DNA from: Cepaea nemoralis | Taxonomy: Eukaryota; Mollusca; Gastropoda; Stylommatophora; Helicidae | Reading direction: 5' to 3' | Assembly: GCA_014155875.1 (NCBI GenBank) | Contig: JACEFZ010016149.1 | Span: forward strand, 1-64,000 | DNA length: 64,000 bases | In this document: positions 31,507 to 41,528 of the stretch, piece after piece | How positions within the stretch are numbered: position 1 is the stretch's first letter | Layout: each line of letters starts with the position of its first letter | Notes under the pieces: generated by a model | Told to the model about the DNA's origin: nothing | Database searches by the model: none | What the model saw: only the letters and a program-made list of their open reading frames with translations | Program-made: the position numbers and the translations under genes

Positions 31507-33550
31507 TGTGCATGTTGTTTCTCCTCACTTATCTTCACTAGCCATGATTTTGACCAGTCCTCTAGTGCTAATAAGGCTTGCTGTATTCTGCTGTTAGCTG
31601 TACTAATATATTCTTCAGATGTCCATATGGCTAGGTCATCTGCAAAGGAGGATGTGTGTACTCTGGCTGGAAAATTTTCTGTGATGTCATTTATATGCTA
31701 GGAATAATGTTGGTGAAAGAACTCCTCCTTGGGGGACACCTTGCTCCAGCAGCATCATTTTGCTTGTTTGTCCTTGTACTTTTGTCCTGGCAGTTCTGTT
31801 CTCAAGGTAGTGGCTGATCCATTTATACATTTTTCCACAAACATGCATGTTTTGCAGTTTTACTTTCAGTCCTTCCTTCCATACTTTATCAAATGCTTTT
31901 TCTAAATCTATCCAGACTGCTAGTGTGTGCTTTTTCTCTTGGAAGGCATCCTCTATTTCCTGAGCTATATAGGTTATTTGATCTTCAGTGGATCTGTACT
32001 TTCTGAATCCTGCTTGGTGTGGTGTTAAGAGTTTGTTTTCTTCCAGATGCCATGTTAGCCTGCCATTGATAATGCTTTCCATTAATTTTCCTACACAACT
32101 AAGTAGACTGATAGGTCAATAGCCATTTGGTTCTTCCAGGTCTTTTCCTTTCTTTGGGACTGGTATTAGTATAGCTTCCTTCCATGCCTGTGGGACTATT
32201 CCTCTCTTCCAGCTGTTGTTTAGGACTGCTAGTAGTTTCTTCTTTGCCTTGTTGCCTAGTCCTATTGGCATTTCATTTGTGATTCCATCCTTTCCTGGTG
32301 ATTTCTTCTTTTTTTAGGGTATTCATTGCCCGTTCCATTTCTTCCATTGTTAGATTTGCCATCATATATTCTGCTGCTGTCTCTGTATTTCTATGATGTA
32401 TCTGTTTGTCTTTGATTGCTTTCTTCTGTTCGGTTGTAATATCAATGTGGTTTGCATTTGCATAGTGTTCCATTAGTGCATTTGCAGCCTTTTTTCCTGT
32501 AAGCAAGGCATTTCCTTGTTTAATTGTTATTTGTTTGTTTCTAGGTCCTTCATTGTTCATGGCTTTCACTAGTTTCCATAGTTTGTTTCCATCCCTGTCA
32601 AAATTCAGGTTTTCTGTTTTTTCCCTCCAACAATCTCTTGTTGTTTGATTTACTGTTCTTTTATATTTTGCTGAGATGGCTTTGAGAGAGATTTTCGCTT
32701 CAATTGTTTGTTCTCTCTCTGCTGTCTTCCTGGCATCTTCAACTTTGTCCTCCAAACTTTGTAGTTCTTCAGTCCAGTATGGTTTGTAATTTTTCCTCGC
32801 TCCTCTAGGAATGGACTCAGTGGCTGCCTGTATTATCGCTCTGTTTAGACTTTTCCACCATTTGCTTTATGTTGCCATATCGTGTATTTATGTTTTCACA
32901 ATATTTGTCTGTTAGTATGGCAAATCTGTCCCAATCTGCTCGTCTGTAATTCCAGCGGGGCAAGGGCTTTTGCTCCTGTGGAACATACTCCATATTCATT
33001 ACAAGCTTGATTGGTCTGTGGTCACTACCTGCTAATTGGTCCAGCACATGGCGATCGATTTTGTGGAGGATGTCTCCTGTGCAGAAAGCTAAGTCTGGAG
33101 TAGAAGTGGTAAGCCATCTTCTGGAGTAGAAGCTCGGTGTGTCATCCGCTTTGTTGAGTAGATGGAGATTTGAGTCTATTTCCCAGTCCTCCAATTCATC
33201 TCCTCTTTTGTCAGTATCTGGGTATCCCCATCTTTCTGAACGGCTATTAAAGTCTCCGACAATAATGCAGTTTGTGTCAGTTATTTTCATGTTTGAGAGT
33301 GTAAGGTCCTTATCTGCTGGGCTATACAGATTGTAGATTCTTATTTTCGCGTCCTTTATCATTATATCAACACCTATAATTTCTGTTTGGTTGTCAGAGA
33401 TCACAGATACTTCGCTGCAAGGTATTGTATTTCGTGTAAGTATTAGAACTCCTCCTTTATGTCCTTCGCAGTCGAAACGTGTGGCCTGATATCCTCTGAC
33501 TGAAAATTTGCGATTGGCATTGAGGTGTGTCTCTTGAATAAATTGGATAC

Positions 33551-33900
33551 AATATCTTGCTTAGTCTCTTGCCTTATTTGCATATTGGTTCTGAAATCTG
33601 TTCAATGGAGGTTAAGAATTCTTCTAAGACATTTGTTCTCAAAATTGTCTATATTTTAAAATGTAAAGCTACCGTTGATTTCCAACTCTCACATCCATAC
33701 ATTAGCACTGGAATCACACAAGAGTTGAAGATTTTAAGTTTCGTATGTTTGCTGAGTGTCTTTGACTTCCAGATGTTTGACAGTTTATTGAAGGCACCAG
33801 ATGCCAGTGCAATTCTAGATAATATTTCTGGCGTTGAGTCCCTGTAGATGTCATTTTGCTTCCTAGGTATGTGAAGCTGTGACTTTTCCAGAACATGGTT
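33551..33900 (-). mobile_element. LINE family G, 5' part of the split copy
   Basis: The reverse complement reads SHSFTYLGSKMTST and continues through ILSRIALASGAFNKLSN-type sequence, the same region as 34045-34119 and 38114-38370. Together with 29040-29307 it restores one copy once family F is removed. Confidence 0.8.
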
Positions 33901-34009
33901 GCTTGTTTAATTTGGTGTCGTCTGAACTGTTAGTAAGATCAATAGTTTTTGTTTTTGCTGTGTTAATTTGGACTAATTATTATAATAATATTTCGCTGTT
34001 AAGTTACAC

Positions 34010-34119
34010 TAATACTAATTGAACAGCTACGTTCTTGAAAAAGTCAACAGCTTCACATACCTAGGAAGCAAAATGACATCTACAGGGGACTCAACACCAG
34101 AAATATCATCTAGAATCGC
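34010..34119 (+). mobile_element. LINE family G, plus-strand copy, 5' part
   Basis: Reads VLEKVNSFTYLGSKMTST before being cut at ACTGGCATCT by the family A insertion. It resumes at 38114. Confidence 0.8.
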
Positions 34120-34201
34120 ACTGGCATCTCATCATCATCATCATTGGCACCTTGCCGTCTTGACAGACGATAGTTTGTGCTCTAAAAAGGCATAATAACT
34201 T

Positions 34202-37200
34202 TTAACTATGGCGGTAGCGAGTGTGACTGATAAGGCCAATTTGCGCTGTAAATGTCCGTTCACAGTGGGTGCATGTGAACACGTGGTCATTTCCACCATC
34301 ATGCACCATCTTACGTCTCAAACGCTTGGTGTGTGACTTTTCTGCAATAATTTTCTCCTTTGACTTTATTCCATTTCTGATATTTGCCCTCCACGCAACA
34401 CGTTCAGCGGCGACTTGCTCCCAATGTGCATTATCAATGCCTGTATCAATCATGTCCCGCTTACACACATCTTTGTATCGTAGTAGAGGCCGACCCTGAG
34501 ATCTCTTACCCATCTGTAATTCACCAAAAAAGATATCCTTTGGTATTCTACCATCATCCATCCTCCTAAGATGTCCTATCCATCTAAGTCTACGAAGACT
34601 GAGCATGGAATAAACTGTCACACAACCTGATCTTTCCAATACTTCAGTATTTGTGATTTTGTCTTGCCACTTAATACCAAGAATTCTTCGCAGACACCGC
34701 ATATGAAAGCTGTTTAAATTGTTCTCTTGGTGTGAGTAAGTTGTCCAGGTTTCACTGCCATAGAGAAGAGTACTAAGGACACAGGCTTGATAGACAAGGA
34801 CTTTTGTTTTGGCAGTAAGCTTCCTGTTCTCCCAGACTCTTTTTCTTAACCTGTTCATTGTTGTTGCTGCCTTACCAATCCGGATGTTGATTTCCTGATC
34901 TAGGGATAATTTGCTATTTACCACTGATCCTAGATATGTAAAATGGTCTACTATCTCTAGTTCGGCGTCGTCAATAAAGATTGATGGTACCCCATGTGCA
35001 CCTTGTGACATAATCTGTGTCTTCTTTTTGCTAATTGTTAAACCAAATTCAGAACAAGCATTGGAGAATGCAGATAGTAGACATTGCAATTCTTCCTCAG
35101 AGTGGGTCGTAACTGCAGCATCATCTGCAAAAAGCAACTCTCTGATCAGTACCCTCCTAATTTTGGTCTTAGCCTTCAATCTCTGAGCATTGTAGAGGCC
35201 GCCATCTGAGCGTGAGTGAATGTATATACCACCATCCTGATCACGAAATGCATATTTCAGTAGAAGTGAAAAGTATATTCCAAAGAGGGTGGGAGCTAGT
35301 ACACAACCTTGCTTAACTCCACTCTTGATTTCAAATTCTTCAGAAGTTGCACCATCAAACTTGATTATACCCTTCATGCCTGTGTGGAACGATTCCACAA
35401 TGGACAGAAGAGTTGGTGGGCAGCCAATCTTCTTTAGTGCCTTGAACAGACCCTCACGACTGACCAAATCAAATGCCTTTGTGAGGTCGATGAAGGCAAT
35501 AAACAGTGGTTGATTCTGTTCACGGCATTTTTCTTGCATTTGTCGCAATGAGAATATCATATCAGTGGTAGACCGGTTCTGTCGAAAGCCACACTGTGAT
35601 TCGGGGTAGACTTGATCTCCTAGGACTTGAAGTCTGCGCAGAACAATTCTGGCAAATACTTTTCCAACAATACACAGAAGTGAGATACCCCTATAGTTGT
35701 TACAGTCGCTCCGATCACCCTTGTTCTTGTACAGCGTTATGATGTTTGAATCTTTGAAATCCTGTGGGACTTGTCCTTCACGCCAGCATAGCTCTATTAG
35801 CTGGTGGATCTGTAGAGTGAGTGTTTCTTGCCCACTCCTGATAACCTCTATTGGAATCCCATCCTTACCTGGAGCCTTGCCAGATGCAAGTTCATTTATA
35901 GCACACTTAACTTCTGTTATGGTGGGAAGTGTGTCCAGGTGGTCAAGAGTTGGTAGAGCCTCTATGGCATTTAGGGCATCATCCGCTAGTTTGGTCTCAC
36001 TTGAGTAAAGCTCCAAATAGTGCTCTACCCATCTGTCCATCTGCTGTTTCTTATCAGTGATGACTTCTCCAGTCAAGGTTTTCAGCGGTGCACTTCTTTT
36101 GATCACTGGACCAGAGGCTTTCTTTATTCCTTCATACATGCTTCTTATGTCTCCCTTATCACTTGCGATTTGAATGGACTCACATAACTTGATCCAATAA
36201 TCATTTGCACACTGCCTGGCAGCCTTTTGCACATCCTTCCTAGCTTGCCTTAGCTCACTCAGAGTGTTACGCGTTGGTCTTTCCTTGTTTCTTAAGAGAG
36301 CTTTCTTCTTCTTATCAATCAAGGGCTGCAGAGTCTCGCTGTTGGCCGCAAACCAGTCCTGCCTCTTATGATCCACAGTGCCGTAAACCCCTACGGCAGT
36401 TTTATAAAGAGTTTCCTTAATTTGACCCCACTTTTCATTTACTGTACAATTTTCTGGTGTATCAGTGAAAGCGTCTTCAAGTTGCTGTTGAAACTGAAAG
36501 CACTTTTCAGGATCATGAGTGTTAATAATATTAATCCTGGGGCTAGATTTGTGTTTAGCTGTGTAGATTCTCTTTGGTCTCAGTCTAACTCTTGCAACAA
36601 CCAAAGAATGATCTGTATCACAGTCAGCACTGTGGTAACTACGAGTCAATGATATATGGTTCAGATGTTGTCTCCGTGTGATGATGAAGTCCAGCTGGTG
36701 CCAATGGCCGGATCTTGGATGTTTCCATGTGACCTTATGCATCTCTTTTGTTTTAAAAAAAGAGTTTGTAATACATAGGTCATTACTGGTGCAATGCTCC
36801 AGCAGCCTTTGCCCATTTTCATTCATGCGACCGATGTTGTATTTTCCAAGGGACACTGGCCATGAACTCGAGTCCTTGCCCACACGAGCATTGAAATCAC
36901 CGAGCATATAAATGTAGTCAGATTTTGGAACTGCCTTGATCACGGAGTCTAACTCCTCATAGAACAAATCCTTCACATCATCAGAGGAATCGAGTGTCGG
37001 TGCATATGCAGTAATAATGGTGGCAAACCCACAAGAGGTTGCCAAGCGCAGGGATAATAGTCTTTCATTTCCTCCTGCTGGAATTTCAATCATTCCCAGT
37101 AGCGAATTCTTCACTGCAAAGCCCACACCGTGTTGCCTTTTTTCTGCCTGCCCTCTACCCTTCCAGAAAAAGGTGTAGTTGTTTTCCCTGAGTGACCCTT

Positions 37201-37336
37201 CCTCAGCGAGGCGAGTCTCCTGCAGGCCAGCAATATCAATGTTAAGACGATTGAGTTCGGCATCAATCACAGCCGTTTTTCTCACATCGTCAATATTGGT
37301 CAAGTCAGTGGAAAATCCTGGACACATGGTTCTCAC
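34202..37336 (-). CDS. Family A endonuclease-reverse transcriptase, intact ORF with C-terminal C2H2 finger
   Basis: The 1,044 codons are uninterrupted. N-terminal APE endonuclease: LATWNVRTM (straddling the start), AGLQETRLAE (about 37; catalytic Glu), MLGDFNARV (about 147), HQLDFIIT and DTDHSLVVAR (about 255; catalytic His). RT: NYRGISLL, FIDLTKAFDLV (about 622; first Asp), GVKQGCVLAPTLF, and LLFADDAAV (about 736; catalytic Asp pair). Then a thumb with LYGSETW and RCLRRILGI, and a C2H2 finger FTCTHCERTF...HTRYRH (about 1016-1042) that probably binds nucleic acid. The protein nicks target DNA and primes reverse transcription there. The first codon listed is GTG; the first in-frame ATG is at 37327, after the conserved TWNV motif, and the frame is open back to 37417. 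The true start is therefore unresolved. Confidence 0.9.
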   Translation of the reverse strand: MRTMCPGFSTDLTNIDDVRKTAVIDAELNRLNIDIAGLQETRLAEEGSLRENNYTFFWKGRGQAEKRQHGVGFAVKNSLLGMIEIPAGGNERLLSLRLATSCGFATIITAYAPTLDSSDDVKDLFYEELDSVIKAVPKSDYIYMLGDFNARVGKDSSSWPVSLGKYNIGRMNENGQRLLEHCTSNDLCITNSFFKTKEMHKVTWKHPRSGHWHQLDFIITRRQHLNHISLTRSYHSADCDTDHSLVVARVRLRPKRIYTAKHKSSPRINIINTHDPEKCFQFQQQLEDAFTDTPENCTVNEKWGQIKETLYKTAVGVYGTVDHKRQDWFAANSETLQPLIDKKKKALLRNKERPTRNTLSELRQARKDVQKAARQCANDYWIKLCESIQIASDKGDIRSMYEGIKKASGPVIKRSAPLKTLTGEVITDKKQQMDRWVEHYLELYSSETKLADDALNAIEALPTLDHLDTLPTITEVKCAINELASGKAPGKDGIPIEVIRSGQETLTLQIHQLIELCWREGQVPQDFKDSNIITLYKNKGDRSDCNNYRGISLLCIVGKVFARIVLRRLQVLGDQVYPESQCGFRQNRSTTDMIFSLRQMQEKCREQNQPLFIAFIDLTKAFDLVSREGLFKALKKIGCPPTLLSIVESFHTGMKGIIKFDGATSEEFEIKSGVKQGCVLAPTLFGIYFSLLLKYAFRDQDGGIYIHSRSDGGLYNAQRLKAKTKIRRVLIRELLFADDAAVTTHSEEELQCLLSAFSNACSEFGLTISKKKTQIMSQGAHGVPSIFIDDAELEIVDHFTYLGSVVNSKLSLDQEINIRIGKAATTMNRLRKRVWENRKLTAKTKVLVYQACVLSTLLYGSETWTTYSHQENNLNSFHMRCLRRILGIKWQDKITNTEVLERSGCVTVYSMLSLRRLRWIGHLRRMDDGRIPKDIFFGELQMGKRSQGRPLLRYKDVCKRDMIDTGIDNAHWEQVAAERVAWRANIRNGIKSKEKIIAEKSHTKRLRRKMVHDGGNDHVFTCTHCERTFTAQIGLISHTRYRHS

Positions 37337-37417
37337 GTTCCAGGTTGCAAGCCGTAGCTTGAGGTTTCTATTTTTATTTTTGTTTGTACCTGGTGCATTG
37401 GTTTTACAGCCTGCGAT

Positions 37418-38103
37418 TCAGATTTTGTCCTAGCCCCAAGCACCCATTGAAGCAGGCAGGCTGTGGCGGATCAGCACCCAATTGGCTGGGGGCTGCCCAG
37501 CTTGAGGCGGGCGGTAGCTGATCAGTGACACCTATAGGTGTCTCCCACCGTCAGAGGCAACGCGTGGCGCCCCATGTCTACGCCAACTGACAAGGACTTA
37601 TAACCCGTAACAGTTGCCTCTCGCTTTGATTCCGAGACCAGTTAAGACCAGGGATGGAGTTATTGCCTCTCCATAGCACAAAGCCTGGGCTAAAATATAG
37701 AGATCATGTGTTGCCCATGCAGCATGATCCCTCTCTCGGCCTGCCTAGTTCACTCCAGAGGAAAGGTAACACCCCTACATCTGGAACAAGACAAGCTGCA
37801 GAAGCTGCCGGATCAGCAAAGCATTGCTCTAACTGTCCGCCTGTCGGAGCTTCGATCCTAGACCAGTCGCCAACCAAGGCTTAGGGCCTGGTCAGCCCTG
37901 CCATGACAATTTTGTCTTTAGCTTGCATTTCCTCGCACCAGGGTAAGGCTTGTACCCTCCCAATTGTGCTCTTCCGCCCGAAGCCGTTGGCACAATGTGG
38001 GGTGTCGGGTTTGGTAAGCGCCGCCCAACGTTCGGCGCTAACAGAAACCAGGTAGTACCGTCTACTGTTATACGGTAGCTCAGTCATATCTGACTAAGAT
38101 CTG
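37418..38103 (-). promoter_or_regulatory. 5' UTR of LINE family A
   Basis: It must contain the internal promoter that moves with the element. The first 450 bases are also the part kept in the three ORF-less derivatives at 1926, 2864 and 11873. A short upstream frame (ATG at 37398, stop at 37333) overlaps the start of the main ORF. There is no tRNA-type box pair. Confidence 0.7.
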
Positions 38104-38113
38104 ACTGGCATCT

Positions 38114-38642
38114 AATGCCTTCAATAAACTGTCAAACATCTGGAAGTCAAAGACACTCAGCAAACACACAAAACTTAAAATCTTCAACTCTTGTGTGATT
38201 TCAGTGTTAACGTATGGATGTGAACGTTGGAAATCAATGGTAGCTTTAGATAAAAAAAATTAGACAATTTTGAGAACAAATGTCTTAGAAGACTTCTAAA
38301 CATCCACTGGACAGACTTCAGAACCAATTCGCAAATAAGACAAGAGACTAAGCAAGATACAGTATCCAATTTCATAAGACGCCGCCGTTGGAACTACATC
38401 GGCCATGTAGAATGGACAAGACAAGACTCCCCTACCAAGCCCTTATATGGTCACCGGTAGGGAAAAGAAAACGGGGAAGACCAAGAGAGACCCTGCGTAG
38501 AACCATCATTAGAGAAGGCTCATTCAATGGCCAAGTAAATATCCAAGATCTACAACAGGTAGCAGCGAACCGCCAGGCATGGAGAGTCAGGACTACTGCC
38601 CTATGCGCCGCCTTAGACTCAAGAGGAAAGACTAACTAACTA
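38114..38642 (+). mobile_element. LINE family G, plus-strand copy, 3' part
   Basis: Continues the copy from 34119: AFNKLSNIWKSKTLSKHTKL, then frames with stops, a basic GREKKTGKTKRDP region and an (AACT)n tail at 38631-38642. It stands head-to-head with the minus-strand G copy (33900-33551 plus 29307-29040). Confidence 0.8.
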
Positions 38643-38644
38643 AT

Positions 38645-40240
38645 TTCAGTTATCAGTTATCAGTTGGGGTATCTTCGTTGCACTCCGGACATGTCCATAG
38701 GTGCTCAGATCCTCCTCCCAGCATATGCATCAGCGTCCGGTGGCTAATAGTGCCAGTTCTGTGTTGGTTGACGAGGCGCTTTGTTTTCCCGATGTACTTC
38801 TCGCGTCTGGCTGTGCCGATTCTTACTCCCAGGTCTTTCATCCTGGAAAGCGATGTGGAATCACTGGCGTCAAAATCCTCTGTTCTCGCCATATCTTTAA
38901 GGGCGTTAATGACATCGGCACGATCCATGGGCTGGCCATCTACAGGGGGTGCAGAGCCAGCCAATTTATCAGCTCGTTCATTTCCCTCGACTCCCGCATG
39001 TCCCGGGACGAAGATGAAGGTGACTTTGCGGACAACAGACTTCCGCAGCGACTCAGTCCACTGTCTACGTACAGATCCAGCTTCGACCTTCTGAATCATG
39101 CTCATTGAATCACTTAGTACACACACGTTGGTATAATGCTGTGATTCCAGCCATATGAAAGCCTGTGTAACTGCCATCACCTCCATCGTCATGCTGCTCG
39201 TGGTCATAGAGTGGGCACCACTGGATTCTTGAACGGTTCGGCCCGCTGAACGGGCTGTAAATGCCCACGCACTTCTCTGCTGCTTTACAACAGATCCATC
39301 TGTATAGATGAGCACTTCGGGGCTATCTGAGTGATCATAGATGAGCGCGTTAACCTCTGCATTGACAGCGGCAGGGTTCTGCTCTCTGCACCGTCTGTCG
39401 AGTGTGATAATGCAGGAGAAGGTACACTTAAAAGCTGGAGGCACCGGCACCCATTCCTTGCCGGGGTTGATACTGGTAAGACTGCAGACCTGTCCGACGA
39501 CATCTTCCGCCCGACCCATCCATGATTTGCCCCTCTTTAGCCTGTCACCCTTTTCTCTGAATACAGCGTCATGCAGAGGGTGCTGCTCATCTGCACTTAT
39601 TTTTAAGTATGCACGAGCTCTCCAGATCTTGATCCTGTGTTCCATTGTCGGGAAGTAAAGGAGGTATCTCATTGCTACACAGCTGGTGTCTCTCGTGCAG
39701 CCCAAAATGATGCGCATGGCTTCGTTTTGTACCTTTTCAAGTCTTCCAATCTGTGTAGGGCTGACAGTGAGGATGGCCAGGGCATACTCGATGCGTGAAA
39801 GCACAAGTCCTTGGAACAGAAGTAATAGCAGTCTTTGCTCGATATTGGCAGTCGCCATGACTCTCATTGCTGCCAAACCTTTTCGAGCCTTCGTTATGAC
39901 AGTCGACATGATCTTTGAAGGACAGGCTACGATCAAGCCTCACGCCAAGATATGTCATTGACTGGGTTCTACTCAGAATGCTCCCATCCATTCTAACTGC
40001 CGGCAGGTCTGTTTTCACAATATGGTTGTTTAGTGAGAACCATGTAACCGTTGCCTTTGCAGGGTTGACAAGGGCATCGGCATCAGCACACCATGAGGAA
40101 ATTCGATCTAGTTCGCCCTGCATATAGTTGGCAACCGCCTGTCTATCTCGACCCTGTCGATACACGAGGATGTCGTCAACGAATGATAGAGTCCTACCCC
40201 TCCCATCCAACTGTTGTTCAGTGATCGGCACCGTATACAA
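38645..40240 (-). mobile_element. I-group LINE (family J) with RNase H, 5'-truncated
   Basis: From 40240 leftwards: RT catalytic box SFVDDILVYRQG (about 40180), MTYLGVRLDRSLSF; then, in another frame from about 39936, a thumb (LSRIEYALAILTVSPTQIGR) and RNase H with IYTDGSVV, MEVMAVTQA, LSDSMSM and GHAGVEGNERADKLAG; and a C-terminal HLWTCPEC zinc cluster. One frameshift near 39900 separates the two frames; 427 codons after it are intact. All RNase H catalytic residues are present. The endonuclease and RT fingers are missing. It is GC-richer than its surroundings and ends in a (GATAACT)2 tail. Confidence 0.88.
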
Positions 40241-40314
40241 CTAATTAAACTAAGTTACACTCTTTATATGACCAAAACACTTTCAGTTTTGACTTGGTTG
40301 GCGTATTTTATTAT

Positions 40315-40541
40315 TATTGCCGGGCATGCACAGAATGGATTGGAGAACTTGGTGACAACTGGCAAGATCGAAGGAAACAGACCAAGAGGCAGACCGAGAG
40401 GAAAATACCTGGATGGCTTGGCCACATGGCATGGACGAGACAGGAACACTGAGCTGATCCACGACACTGGTGATCGAGTGAAATGGCGAGTCATGACCGC
40501 CCACGCTTTCCGGCATGGCACATGATTGATTGATTGATTGA
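40315..40541 (+). mobile_element. LINE family C (RTE-like), 3' end with (ATTG)n tail
   Basis: Encodes LENLVTTGKIEGNRPRGRPR, GKYLDGLATWHGRDRNTELI and a YRHGT-like end (FRHGT), followed by (GATT)4. Homologous to 46406-47493, but with a different tail repeat. Confidence 0.85.
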
Positions 40542-40608
40542 GATGCACAGAAAGGGTTCAATACATTTTTCATTTTAACTTTAATATTAAAAATTTAAAA
40601 AAAAATAC

Positions 40609-40824
40609 CTGGTCGTCTGATCGTTTACATGGATGTCTCCATGTTGACACCTTCGTGATAGAATTAACATAATAAACTCTGCCATTTTGTGATCTAGAAT
40701 GCCTGATCTCCCATCCCTCTGGAAGAGAAACCGCATCATCATCTGCCTTTCGTTTTCTTACATCGTCACGATTGTTTTTTCCAGAACAGCTGGCAACAGA
40801 CGACACGTCTTTTCTTTCCCCCAT
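40609..40824 (-). CDS. SWT1: SWT1-like gene, exon 1: WW domain
   Basis: Starts at a true ATG (40824-40822) and runs 72 codons to donor CAG|GTATTT in phase 0. After a polar, Lys/Arg/Asp-rich N-terminus (VRKRKADDDA) comes a textbook WW domain, about residues 34-66: LPEGWEIRHSR, then GRVYYVNSITKVSTWRHP, with both signature Trp residues, the YY pair and the final Pro. WW domains bind proline-rich or phospho-Ser/Pro peptides. The exon is clear coding sequence in a region otherwise full of transposons. Linking it to exon 2 rests on matching phase, strand and theme, across 18.4 kb. WW plus PIN suggests SWT1; without exon 6 one could only say WW protein. Confidence 0.75.
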
Positions 40825-41030
40825 CTGTTTGCGTCAAGTAGTTTACAAATGTAATCAAATAATACTTCCTAATCGCATCATACAGTGCCGTCACGATATC
40901 TCTTTGTAATTCACACTTCGCAGTAACATGTGGTTAAGTTGGATGCTGTCTGTTTACATCCAAGACAATTGACTCGTAGTTTGAAGCACGCCCGCCATGT
41001 TTTCCTTTTTGCTGGGATCGATAAGTCGTT
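40825..41030 (-). promoter_or_regulatory. Presumed 5' UTR and core promoter of the SWT1-like gene
   Basis: Upstream of the exon-1 ATG, the minus strand has AACATGGCGGGCG at about 40989-41003, close to the YY1 consensus AANATGGCGGC often found at start sites of housekeeping genes. There is no TATA box at a fitting distance. The transcription start is inferred to be near 41000. Confidence 0.4.
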
Positions 41031-41525
41031 TTTTGACCCAAAAAAAAATCTAGAAACGGCCCAAACAACATCCATAAATATCTAGATGTCGTTGGAAAGT
41101 ATCTAGAAAAATATCCAGATTGAGAAAGTAAGAAATTACATATGTATTGATGTGGTCCTCTAATAAAAGTACTGGAGAGTTTTGGTCAGAGACCATAACT
41201 TTATGAAGGGAATATCCCAACTGCACCTCCCCGCGGTAGAGGATGGAAACACACTAGGTGTGGCTAACACAGCTCTGGGGACCGAGTGGACACCACTGTA
41301 GCTGAGCAGAGCAGGGCACTCACTTGTCCTTACAGTCGGAAATGGCTGTCAAAGGCAGAGGTAAAAAGACCACCATGTGAATGTGGAAGGCAAGGGGAAA
41401 CCACCACATTATCTTCCCAAGACTTCATGGCAAAACATATATCAAAGTTAGTGAAGGACGTTAATGGCTGTCTTAGGGCATCCTCGTCCGGTAGGGACAG
41501 TCATGAGCCACAGGTGACACCAGAC
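41030..41525. other. Intergenic stretch upstream of exon 1
   Basis: Contains no recognised gene. 41286-41567 is open on plus and includes a CECGRQ-like Cys cluster, but I see no domain and it runs into a LINE tail. Confidence 0.35.
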
Positions 41526-41528
41526 CGT

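Larger units (their letters stand above)
29319..33539 (-). mobile_element. Nimb/I-type LINE (family F) with RNase H, 4.2 kb, 11-bp target duplication
   Basis: Flanked by AAATTGGATAC (29308-29318 and 33540-33550), with a (GAA)n tail at 29319-29336. In order on the minus strand: endonuclease from IQETHLN (about 33535; 5'-truncated) through IVGDFNSRSERWG and GSDHRPIKLV (33540-32817); RT with IDLEKAFDKVW and VPQGGVLSPTL (32082-31687); RT thumb, RNase H (YTDGSAKN, EVEALKTA, FTDAKSA, WIPSHCSIPGNEEAD) and a CNC zinc-binding end (31506-29968). Breaks near 32810, 32270, 31690 and 31510 inactivate it. The RT active-site DD region falls in the broken part near 31650 (SSFADDLAIW readable in another frame). 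Confidence 0.9.
34130..38103 (-). mobile_element. Full-length LINE family A, 3,974 bp, 10-bp target duplication
   Basis: Flanked by ACTGGCATCT (34120-34129 and 38104-38113). The order is 5' UTR 38103-37418 (about 690 bp), one long ORF to 34202, a short 3' UTR with the hairpin CGTCTGTCAAGACGG (about 34155-34170), and an (ATG)5 tail at 34130-34144. Endpoints match the 5' ends at 2518 and 2864 and the 3' ends of the truncated copies, so it is complete. The ORF has no stop or frameshift, so the element may have been active recently. Clade: APE-type; the short triplet-repeat tail and single ORF suggest an RTE-like group, but I cannot place it firmly. Confidence 0.92.
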
